This document shows, piece after piece, positions 11,356 through 20,148 of a stretch of 64,000 nt of DNA. Under the pieces are notes generated by a model. That model had not been told where the DNA came from. It worked only from the letters and a program-made list of their open reading frames with translations, and did not search any database. This stretch comes from Bidens hawaiensis (lineage: Eukaryota > Streptophyta > Magnoliopsida > Asterales > Asteraceae). Each line of letters begins with the position of its first letter. Within the stretch, counting starts at the first letter, position 1. The stretch lies in contig JAIQDT010003026.1 of assembly GCA_021521415.1 (NCBI GenBank), positions 1-64,000 on the forward strand, read 5' to 3'. The position numbers and the translations under genes are program-made.

Positions 11356-12392
11356 ACGATTACATGACTCACAGACTTTAGGAGACGAGGCGAAATTGCA
11401 TCGTCCCTTGTGGTATCTCTTACAAGCCTTTCATGGCGTAGAGTTATTTCAGTTTACGCCTTTGCCTCTATAGTTGGAACTTCCTCCAGTCTTTCCTTGA
11501 GCGGTCGACGGTACAACCTTCTTGTCCTCCTCTCTATTGCGGACCATGCAGCCCATCAAATAACCAGCCAACTCCATCGCTGAGTCAGCGGTTTGAGGCA
11601 GGTGAAACCTCACCATGTCGCGAATTTCCCGCGGCAGTCCCCAAATATATCTTGTGACCTTGCTGGACTCAGGGTTAACTAGCTGGGGAACTATGCGACA
11701 GTACTCAAGGAACTTGGTGTTATACTCACGAAGATTTGTCCCAAGACCTTATGATTGAGAAACTTAGTTTGAACTTGGTCAGTTTCGTGCATTGGACAAA
11801 ACTTCCCCATCACCATGGCCTTAAACTCTTCCCACGTCAGGCCGTACATCACATCTCTTCCTTTTCTCATCAATAGCGCATTCCACCACTCGTGCGCTTC
11901 ACCCTTGAACATTAGGGCAGAGTACTGGATTTTCTCTTCCTCGGAACACTTGCTTGTGATAACAAGATTTTCCATCTCCTCGAGCCACCTCACGGTTGTG
12001 ATGGCTCCCTTGTCACCATGGAACTCTTTCGGTCCATAGTACTTAAAATATTTGAACGTACACCCACTAACTTTCATCCTTTTAAACTTTTGCCTAACAC
12101 TTTCGTCGGCATTAGACCCATGGTCGCTCTCTTCATCATGGAATGGTTTAGGACGAGATTTAACGGATTTCGATGGATGAACGGAAGGGTTAACAGTTCG
12201 GGAATGCCTAGATTGTCTAGATTGAGATCTAAACGCTGATTCTTTCCTAACCGCATCTTTAATCATCTTTTGGATTTTATTCATATATTTCTCGGGAATT
12301 TCTTCCTCTCGCTCGTTTTCGGGGCCTTTTCCCTTATCTTTTATCTCTCTCTCTTTTCGAGCGTTCTCATTATTGTTACTTTGTTCAGACAT
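11356..12392 (-). pseudogene. gag: Tekay-like gag, broken
   Basis: The frame begins with Met at 12392 and gives an acidic/basic N-terminus (MSEQSNNNENARKER), then a capsid-like region with the usual plant Gypsy signature (FHGDKGAITTVRWLEEMENL and AHEWWNALL). The intact frame runs to 11691, where it leaves the capsid-like reading. The natural continuation is in the pol frame (from about 11740 down, with IWGLPREIRDMV), so a frameshift lies near 11740. Two in-frame TGA codons follow at 11449-11451 and 11431-11433. Gag forms the virus-like particle, so this copy should not make particles unaided. Confidence 0.85.
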
Positions 12393-12620
12393 TTTTCTTT
12401 CTTTTCAATTTAAGTGTGAAATTTTAATAATGTTTCCTTATTAAACACACATTTTATTTCATATATACATATCACAAAAGGATATGTATATTTTATATTA
12501 CACACATATATATATATATATCGTTTCAACGATATATATATAATTCGTCCTATCATTATAAGAGAACGTTTCAAACGTTCTTTATTTATACTTATACTAC
12601 ACATAACAAACAGGATTATT

Positions 12621-13745
12621 TTACACACAGTCTTCATATGGCCACCATTTGCAGTTCTTCAAGAACTTCTTCATAACCGTCGATATTTTGTTGCACTTGC
12701 GAATGAGTGTTTCTCCAACTTTCTTCTTTTTCTTTTCTTCTTCGTCTACCTTCTTTCTCCAATCGTCGGTTTCACGTAGAGTGTAGTCCAAATGCTCTTC
12801 ATACGATTGAGGGACAACATTGGGGTATCAATACTGCGGAAGTGGGTCACAGTAACCCAACGCCACCATTTCGTAGTGATTTGTCGGTTCTGGATACGAA
12901 ACGTAATCCATGTTGGATGAAAGGTAGATGTAGGTCTTGGCAGCTTGATTCTGCTCACAGATCTCATCAGCTTGTTCTTGGATTGACGGAATTTCTCCTT
13001 GGAATGGTGGGAAGCTTAATGAAGCTTGATTCCTCAATTTTTCAAGATACTGGACGTATGGATCCATAGAGCCATAGCTTGCATTTTGGGAAGTGAGTGA
13101 TTCTTCCATTGGGCTTGTCATTTTGTTAGTATCCTCAGGATGCTCTTCTTCCGGTTCTTCTTCAGACTCTTCCTCAATTTCTTCTTCTTCCGGTTCCTCC
13201 TCTTCTGGTTCATCTTCCTCCAAGGTTTGTGTGATTTCATCGTTTATTGAGATCCTCTGGAAAGTCTTAGTGGGCATCATTACCCTCATCTTGGGTCTAC
13301 GAGACGGTCCTTCACTGTTGTTTGATTGAAAACTAGTTTCATTGAAGGTAGAACTTCCAGCATGCCACTCTTGTTGTTCAGAAAGATACTTCATCCACTC
13401 GGAGGATGGTTGAGAGTTTGGTAGGTATTCGGCTGGATAGCATTGTGGTATCTCCGAGGGTTGGTAAGTCGGTATTTCAGAAGGTTGATACATCGGTAGG
13501 GTTGGTGGATGGTAACTTGAGTGTCTTGGTGGTTCAATTCCTTGCTTTGGTGGACTATCGGGAACATCTATCAGATAGTGTCGACTTTCGGGGTCGTACA
13601 CGGGTTTGGACAAGTCGTGTTCCACATCTTGGTTGAAGTATGCTTCATAGTAACCATCGCTCATGTTGTCTTCGGGGTAGGGTTCGGCTATTCCGGCCTC
13701 CTTTGCCTTGCGTACAAATTCTTCGATATGAGCTTTGAACGACAT
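12621..13745 (-). pseudogene. Unrecognised acidic ORF between primer site and gag
   Basis: A minus-strand frame of 305 codons starts at Met 13745 (MSFKAHIEEFVRKAKEAG) and ends at TGA 12828-12830. The same frame stays open for 68 more codons to TAA 12621-12623, so the ancestral product was probably about 374 residues. Visible parts are an amphipathic N-terminal segment, a Pro/Tyr/Gln-rich middle with repeated YQPSEIP, and a long Glu run (about residues 180-205) with EEEEPEEEE. After the TGA there is a Lys-rich basic tail (KKKKK). No protease, zinc finger, membrane segment or known gag fold is visible. It lies inside the element, about 145 bp from the primer site and before gag in the same orientation, where a genomic transcript would reach it first. 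I do not recognise the family; it could be an element-specific accessory protein or a captured host fragment. Confidence 0.6.
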
Positions 13746-13890
13746 CTAATATTAGGGGTGGTTTAGAATGTAGAGTGGGAAAGAAAGGTTAGCCGCCTAT
13801 CTTATCCCTAAAACACATAAGCAATTATTTCCTAAACTTGGATCGAAGCTTGGGTATTGTTTTTATGATACCCAATTCGCTAAGATCGAT

Positions 13891-13903
13891 GGCTCTGATA
13901 CCA
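13891..13903 (-). other. Primer-binding site, initiator Met tRNA type
   Basis: The minus strand reads TGGTATCAGAGCC three bases after the 5' LTR end. This matches the 3' end of plant initiator tRNA-Met used by many Copia and Tekay-type elements. Confidence 0.88.
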
Positions 13904-13906
13904 ACA

Positions 13907-15667
13907 TATCACACCCCCAATCTAGGCCTAGGAGCATGACCCATAAGTTGGTATCGTAATTGTAAATATATCATAGTTGCATTAGTTTGCGGAAGACTTT
14001 ATAAATCTTTAAGGATCGAAAGTGTAATTTATATATACATTCAAAATATGAGAATATAAAATACCCGTTTAAGTTGTTAACAAAAGATGTTACTTGTTTA
14101 TGTTTTACAAACCACCATATATATTAAGTTTACAAAATAAATCCGAGCCATCGGATATCATAGTACTTCGTCATTCGAAGATCTAACTTTGTTCACCTGC
14201 AAAATGTAATAAAATACGTCAGCAACGAATGCTGGTGAACACGCTGAAGGAAAATAACTTCTTTTACTTTATTACCCCTCGAGACTACGCCTGCCTCGGC
14301 CCAACGTGGCTTAGGAATAACAAAGTCAAATAACACATTATAAACTAGAGCCTCTACACTAGGCCACCTCAGCAAACACCGCAGCGTTCGACTTAGTTAA
14401 GTACCCGTAAATATACACATAAGGTCGTACTCCTTGCAGGAGAGCGTCCTACGACCAAGGGTGGTGTGATCATGCCCATACATTGCATAGGACCACCTAT
14501 GTAAGGATACATACATACGTATACCACATCCTGAGGGCTAGGTTTATACCCAAAGTTATAACGGTTTTAGGAACACATAGTTCCTTGTAAACAATTTCAT
14601 ATAACAAGTTGACTTATTTTGAAAAACAAGTTTAAAAGTTTGGGGGCGTATTCACCTTGTCTCTTTAGGATCGGATTCACTCACCGTCCAAGGGTCTTTC
14701 CCTTTCTTTATCTCGCACCTATAGTACGAGTATAAATATTTGTTAGTCGGATACACGATTCGGCTTAAGACCTTTAGTCTTATATCTCAATCCTCGATTG
14801 AACCTTTAGTTCAATTCTTTATTTACTTAAAAACCTCTTTTTTAAAAGTAAATTATAAACCTTTAGTTTATATTAAAAACCCGTCGTTTCTTCTTCTCCA
14901 AGAAACGTAATCTTTTCTTTTATTATTTAAGAAAACTCGTTATTCATTAAATAATATTTTCATAACAAAGAAAATGTACATATATACTTACACACATATA
15001 TATGTTATCACACATTCAACATTCAATCTTTCATTCATTTCTTTGTTATGTTTTCTCTTCTTTTCTTTTATCGAGGTATCGAGTATAACCTCGACTTAAG
15101 GCTTAAGCCTTGAATATAATATTAAATTATATTGAATTCGATATTACGCCTAACCTTAGTGGCGTACCGAAATCCTAGGGACTTGAGCAGCATCCCGTCG
15201 CCGCTTTACTTCTCAATCGTCAAACGATTATACCAAACTTCAATACTCGTTGACACGCTTATCGAGATTCATCGCCATTTCAACAACACCTTCTTGGTAT
15301 GTGGGTGGAGGGTAGTACAAACTCTAAGGAAACGTCGATACACAAACGAGAGATTCGAGGCATGATTATCGAGGAAAGAGGCACGAATTTCGAGGTATTC
15401 TAGTGAGAGAGTAGAGAGATGTGAGAGCTGAATTGGTGTGCAGAAATGAGCTGCCATGGCCGCTATTTATAGGCCTCAAATTGGTTCCCATCGCGGTACG
15501 CGATGGGTCCTTCAGCAGACCTAATGCGTACCGCGATATAGTTCTGCTGACGCACAGCGTAGACCTGCCACGTGTCGACACATGGCAGGCACCGCTCCAC
15601 GTGGCAACACGTGGAAACAGTGTTTCCACGTGGAGACATGTGGCAGCACCTAGTGCCACCGTGTGCC
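13907..15667 (-). repeat. Tekay-like 5' LTR, truncated
   Basis: This copy aligns with 5868-7620 with scattered substitutions (roughly 98% identical by eye). The terminal TG at its inner end has become TA. It stops at 15667 inside the CACGTG cluster, so the outer about 190 bp of U3, with two of the seven boxes and one hairpin, are gone. Two further boxes have decayed to CACATG or CATGTG. Confidence 0.88.
15463..15472 (-). promoter_or_regulatory. TATA box of 5' LTR
   Basis: The minus strand reads CTATAAATAG, identical to the 3' LTR copy. This is the likely start of the genomic transcript, leading to the pre-gag ORF at 13745. Confidence 0.65.
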
Positions 15668-15895
15668 ACTATCCTAAGAAGTAAAACTATCCTAAGAAGT
15701 GTAAGAAGTGTTTTTTACCCTTAAAAAAATAAAACACACCGAACAAAAAACACACCGAAGTAACAAAATAAAATACACTGAACAAAAAACACACTAACAA
15801 TATCCACCATCTAATGATCACATCCAACGGCCGATATTACTTCTCACACTTCTTACAAATAACTCACTTCTTATTCTAACCCCACCCTTTATATA
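15668..15895. repeat. Small unclassified repeat with AAGAAGTG ends
   Basis: The segment opens with two direct copies of ACTATCCTAAGAAGT and a TAAGAAGTGTAAGAAGTG block, and closes with the inverse CACACTTCTTAC and CACTTCTTA. It is AT-rich with repeated AACACACCGAA words between. It looks like a small MITE or Helitron-like derivative; family unknown. It directly abuts the broken edge of the Tekay 5' LTR. Confidence 0.4.
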
Positions 15896-15904
15896 TATAT
15901 ATAT

Positions 15905-16255
15905 ATATTGGGATCATGTGAGAACAATTTTGAAATTAAGAATTTTGAGAACCATTTTGGACCAAAAATAAAACATCAAACAAAAAAAAACGCAAAAATA
16001 AAAAGAGTAAAAAAAAAAATTCTTATTTATCATCCCGGTTTCATAAAAAAACGTATCGGTTTTGCTAAATTATACATATATATATAATATGTCTATATAT
16101 GTACATACAAAAAACGTCTCGGTTTTGCTAAATTATACATATATATATATATATATATATGTACATACATGTCTTTTTATTATACACATATGTACAATTT
16201 AAGGTAAATTATAATGTACATATGTGTACATTACGTAACTAAAGATTAAAAATGA
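15905..16255. repeat. Dispersed repeat, copy 2
   Basis: The copy starts GGGATCATGTGAGAAC and shares, in order, the ATTTTGGACCA, TCCCGGTTTCATAAAAA, TCGGTTTTGCTAAATTATACAT and CGTAACTAAAGATTA segments with 5210-5867. The TCGGTTTTGCTAAATTATACAT piece is duplicated within this copy (about 16056 and 16116). Confidence 0.6.
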
Positions 16256-16304
16256 TTGAGGAATTAACATGTGACATGCATGTGGAGAGAGAAAATTTGT
16301 ACTA

Positions 16305-16556
16305 CTCCCTCCGTCCCATTATAAGTGTCCAAGTTTGAAAAATACAAAGTTTAAGGTGAATTGAGTGATCGTTTTTTCCCTTAACAAATGGCAATAATGT
16401 CCTTGAAAAGTGGGTCCATCAATATTGTTTATTAATGTTAGTTATGTGTGTTTAAGGTTAAACTTGGAAATTGGCTAATAAATTTTGAAAGTGGACACTT
16501 ATAGTGGGACAAATAAAAAAAAAGAAATGTAGAAACTTATAATGGGACGGATGGAG
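16305..16556. mobile_element. Stowaway-type (Tc1/Mariner) MITE
   Basis: The 252-bp element begins CTCCCTCCGTCCCATTATAA and ends TTATAATGGGACGGATGGAG, the classic Stowaway terminal inverted repeat. It is flanked by TA on both sides (16303-16304 and 16557-16558), the expected target duplication. It has no coding capacity. Confidence 0.93.
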
Positions 16557-16683
16557 TATTACTTTTATACCCTTTTTTTCTTTGGTCACTACTTGACACG
16601 TGTCAAATTAATTATGGCTTCTCACGCTTCTCATTAATTAATTATGGTTTCTTATTTTTGTTAGCCTTTGTAGAATAACTCAA

Positions 16684-16684
16684 C

Positions 16685-16723
<39 letters not shown>
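16684..16723. repeat. (AT)n microsatellite
   Basis: An uninterrupted AT run of about 40 bp lies directly before the Helitron-like terminus. Confidence 0.9.
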
Positions 16724-16726
<3 letters not shown>

Positions 16727-17182
16727 TCCTATATAATAAAGGAAGAACAATTTGGACACTTGTCCCCCCACATTCAATGTGCTGATGTGTCACTCATACA
16801 AGCAACCATGCTAATGTGTCAACCTTACAATGCACTCTAAATAAACTCGGTTTATAATTATCGGTTCATTGGAAGAAACCCTAAAAACATCTCATCACAT
16901 ACATCTGCCTCTTTATTTCACTCTGTCTCTTTTCTTCTTCTTTTCTCTCTTATTCTCCAAATTATTCTCTTCTTATTCTTCTCAAATCTGGATTTATATG
17001 TTATTACCAAAGATTTATGCGTGCTTTCTCTTAATCGTCTGATCCGATTGATGGTTCTCATACTCACAATAATCAGATTGTGAGTCAAATCAACTAAAAT
17101 CTTAAGGTATGAATCTATTTTTCTTTTAATTTACTTCATTTGGTGTTATTTGATGACGAATTATATTTTTTTAGGTTAATGT

Positions 17183-17760
17183 GTATTTGAAGCAAGTAAA
17201 TATCTGACTAGGATCAACAAATCTACAGTTTCTTCTTCAGATTTGGATCTTTATGTGTTTTAATTCAAGGTCTTTCAAATCACTATATTAGGTTGTTTTG
17301 TTTACTTTTAGGTTTGTTGATTTGGACGGCTTTCATTTGTGGATTTGAAGCAATTAAAGATCTGAGTAGGATCCAAAAGTCTTCCGTTTCTTCTCAGGTT
17401 TGAATCTTTTTTTTGTTATAATTCAATTTTTGTTAAATTATTAAATTACCTTCATTTGTTTACTTTTAGGTTTTCTTTTGGACATTTTGATTTGTGGATT
17501 TGATGCAATTAAAGATCTGACTAGGATCAACAAATCTACTGTTTGTTCTTCAGGTTTGGATAATTTTTTCTTTTAATTCAATTTTTGTGTTTTAATTCAA
17601 TTTCTTTCAAATCATTAGATTAGGTTATTTTGTTTACTTTCAGGTTTTAATTTAGACACTTTTCATTTGTGGATTTGAAGAAATTAAAGATCTGAGTAGG
17701 ATCCAAAAGTCTTCCATTTCTTCTTCAGGTTTGGATCTTCAAACACCGTTCATTTAAAGG
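17183..17760 (+). repeat. Four-unit tandem repeat (A-B-A-B) in Helitron
   Basis: Four units of about 155-175 bp begin near 17185, 17338, 17495 and 17670 with GGATTTGAAGCAATTAAAGA or close variants. Units 1 and 3 continue CTAGGATCAACAAATCTAC, and units 2 and 4 continue GTAGGATCCAAAAGTCTTCC. The pattern implies duplication of a dimer. Each unit ends with a CTTCAGGTTTGGAT-like junction that resembles a splice donor region. No long ORF is present. Confidence 0.75.
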
Positions 17761-17879
17761 TACGACTCTTCAAAAAATCAAATCTTATTTTTTTTAACTG
17801 CTTAGACTCTTTTGTATCAACATGTTTAAGTTTTTATTAATTTCATAAATTTTGACAAATGATATGAGACAAATGCAAA

Positions 17880-18330
17880 CGACGGAGTTTTGACTGAACT
17901 AATTGTCCGACCTGGATTACCACTAACTATGGATGATGAGAAAATGGTCAATAAGGTATAACATCTTTTAATTATGTTTTTTACATATGAAAATCTTAAA
18001 ATACTAATATCATCAAATTTATATTTTATTAACAGATATGTGTTGTCAAGACTCTTTCAAATACTCGCCCTTAACGAAAGCGCTAAGATTATAAATTTCC
18101 TTTTAACTGATTACACTATTTTTATGAAAATGTAACATTTTTAATAATTTTATATCTTTTCTTCAAATGCAAAAGACGGACTTCATGGTCAACAAGCTTG
18201 ATATAGAAGAAAAAAAAGTACATACAGTCTAACCATATATACAACAATCACGAAACAACAAGGGCTGCTATACTGGTATGATGGTAATCCTATAACTGGT
18301 TTGAATTATTATAATTGCAAATCTCATATT
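17880..18330 (+). other. Possible decayed exons in Helitron interior
   Basis: Short open stretches at about 17880-17955 (GTTTTGACTGAACTAATTG) and 18035-18075 are bordered by GT/AG-like junctions and separated by AT-rich DNA, as in a spliced gene. The fragments are too short to name. They may be upstream exons of the RPA-like gene or captured host sequence. Confidence 0.25.
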
Positions 18331-18573
18331 AAACATCTTAATATTTATGTTTGAGGATAGGAATTCGTGGAGAAGTAGGATTAAAGCTAAGGATTCCTAG
18401 AGAGAATTGAATACCTTAGGGGTTAGACTTAACTTATTTAGGTCACTTACCATAATGGTATTTCCCTTACATATTTTATTATTATTATTATTAGCTTTTA
18501 TATTGCGGTTAAACTGCGACCTTATTATTAATATTATTATAATTAGTAGTAGTTTTTTTTTTAGATAACTGTT

Positions 18574-18612
<39 letters not shown>

Positions 18613-18613
18613 C
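18574..18613. repeat. Poly-T tract
   Basis: A run of about 38 T. The minus-strand lysine-rich reading frame crossing it is an artefact of this homopolymer. Confidence 0.9.
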
Positions 18614-18627
18614 ATACACATGTTCTT

Positions 18628-18765
18628 AGAGCCGAGGGTCTCTCTGGAAGCCACCTCTTTATTCCTTTGGATAGAGGTACGGTGTGCCTACATCCCACCC
18701 TCCCCAGACCCTACCTATAGCTCTGCTGTCGGTGGGATTTTACTGGGTATGATTGATTGATATAT
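18628..18765 (+). mobile_element. SINE-like 3' domain fragment
   Basis: GAGGGTCTCTCTGGAAGCCA, GATAGAGGTACGGTG, CCCACCCTCCCCAGACCC and GTGGGATTTTACTGGGTA, then GATTGATTGATATA, match the conserved angiosperm SINE 3' domain also seen at 5640-5772. The 5' part is missing and is replaced by the poly-T tract. Confidence 0.55.
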
Positions 18766-18869
18766 ATATATATATTTATGTTTGTAGGCACTTGGACATG
18801 ATGCATACTCAAGGTATCAAAATCTTCTATATACACTTCCAAATTAAAATTTTTAAATGAAACTTTTTA

Positions 18870-18870
18870 A

Positions 18871-18927
<57 letters not shown>
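18870..18927. repeat. (AT)n microsatellite
   Basis: An AT run of about 58 bp. Confidence 0.9.
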
Positions 18928-18930
<3 letters not shown>

Positions 18931-19084
18931 TCAAATACTTTTTAAATTCTTTATGCATGATCCTTTTTAGAACATTTAAATGCTTGTTAGAAATGCTTGT
19001 GGTCAAATAGTTTATTGAGACATATACATAGTCAAATAATAGATTAAGACTTTACACCAAAATAGTCAAAAAATTTATTCTCTA

Positions 19085-19400
19085 ACATGAGACTTACTTT
19101 GATGTCTTCAAATACCTTAGAATAGGTTTATTATCCATGTTATAAAAGGCTTTACACATAGTTGGTTTAAACTTATGCATGTTTTCATACACTTTTACTA
19201 AAAACACTTACATTAGTTAATGGGATTTGTTACATAGCTAAAATAGTTAGATATGGTTACACATAACAAAAGTCAAACAATTTAGAAGAATTTCATACCG
19301 TATATTTACAAGACATATCTCTCAACATGACACTTACTTTGATGTCTTCAAACACCTTAGAATAGGTTTATTATCCATGTTATAAACAGGGTTGACATAT
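19085..19400. repeat. 235-bp tandem repeat, first unit and start of second
   Basis: A block of about 65 bp (CTTACTTTGATGTCTTCAAA through TTATTATCCATGTTATAAA) occurs at about 19090 and again at about 19325. The second unit is cut by the SIRE insertion at 19400 and resumes at 31729 with an ATAGTTGATGAGACC to ATAGTTAGATTTG series. That series parallels 19155-19255. Confidence 0.65.
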
Positions 19401-19812
19401 TGTTGGTGCATGATGTCAGTAGTTCAGTATCTTGTGTTTTGTCTGTTTCTGTAATCGTTTAGTTTGTTTGTTTTGTGGAATAATGTTTAGTATATGTTCG
19501 CTTAGGATTTAGGCGAACTTGGGGACATAGCGAAGTTATGACAACTTCGCCTAGCATGTTAGGCGAAGTTGTCGAGGTGTATATATACCTCAACTTCGGG
19601 TTTTATGTTTAAGGTTTTTCTGGACGAGTTGTTTTGGTGATCTTGTGTATCACGTGTTGACTCTTGCAATACATCAAGTTTTACATCATAATCTCGTGTG
19701 TTTGTATACATATTCAACGTATTATTTGTCTTACACTCGTATCGTATTACGTGGGGATTCCGCACCCTCGTGTAACGAGATATTCCTATGTAGATCTGGC
19801 TGGGAACCTACA
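19401..19812 (+). repeat. SIRE 5' LTR
   Basis: The 412-bp LTR begins TGTTGGTGCATG and ends GGGAACCTACA. About 13 differences from the 3' LTR were counted by eye (about 97% identity). It contains a TATA-like TGTATATATAC near 19579 and the inverted pair GCGAAGTT...AACTTCGC followed by another GCGAAGTT upstream of it. Confidence 0.93.
19579..19588 (+). promoter_or_regulatory. TATA-like box of SIRE LTR
   Basis: GTATATATAC lies about 180 bp into the LTR, just after the GCGAAGTT/AACTTCGC cluster, and is the best candidate core promoter of the element. Confidence 0.5.
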
Positions 19813-19814
19813 AT

Positions 19815-19826
19815 TGGTATCAGAGC
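19815..19826 (+). other. Primer-binding site, initiator Met tRNA
   Basis: TGGTATCAGAGC lies two bases after the 5' LTR, the standard Copia primer site. Confidence 0.92.
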
Positions 19827-20148
19827 ATTTTGCTTGTGATTGTGTGGTTCGGGATTATCACACGGGTGTTAAGATTGTTCCGTTTGACCATTCGCGGAAC
19901 GAGTTTACGTTGAAATACCTCGTTTTTGTCTTTTGCCCATCTTCCCTCATCAAATATACCTCCAAATCACCCTCGCGTCCCTCGCAATCAACTTAACTAA
20001 ACCTGCAAAAATCTTTGTTCTTCGGGCGAACTTGCCGTCACAAAACGTAGGGTTTAAGCGAAGTTAAGGTCCAGCGAAGTTGTACTAACTTCGCTATAGC
20101 TGTTCACAGAATTCTGTTTTTGATTCTTGGATCACCATTCTTTCAACT
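19827..20148 (+). other. SIRE leader with GCGAAGTT words
   Basis: The untranslated leader between primer site and gag holds two GCGAAGTT and one AACTTCGC at about 20054-20095. The short frames here are not genes. Confidence 0.6.

Larger units (their letters stand above)
5868..15667 (-). mobile_element. Tekay-like chromovirus Gypsy element
   Basis: A minus-strand LTR retrotransposon with LTRs at 5868-7814 (3') and 13907-15667 (5', truncated). It carries an initiator-Met primer site, a pre-gag ORF, a broken gag, a pol ORF of 1166 codons and a polypurine tract. The domain order protease, RT, RNase H, integrase and a chromodomain-like tail is that of chromoviruses, and the initiator-Met primer with LTRs near 1.9 kb fits the Tekay/Del lineage. 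The last about 190 bp of the 5' LTR are missing at the right edge, so no target duplication can be checked; the left flank is TAAAA. Confidence 0.88.

Noticed and set aside
13093..13329. Serine-rich plus-strand protein
   Set aside because: Complement of the Glu-rich run of the pre-gag ORF on the minus strand.
13891..13903. tRNA-Met gene
   Set aside because: Only the 3' terminal match is present, placed beside an LTR: it is a primer-binding site.
18397..18654. Lysine-rich 85-codon protein
   Set aside because: Produced by reading the poly-T tract on the minus strand.
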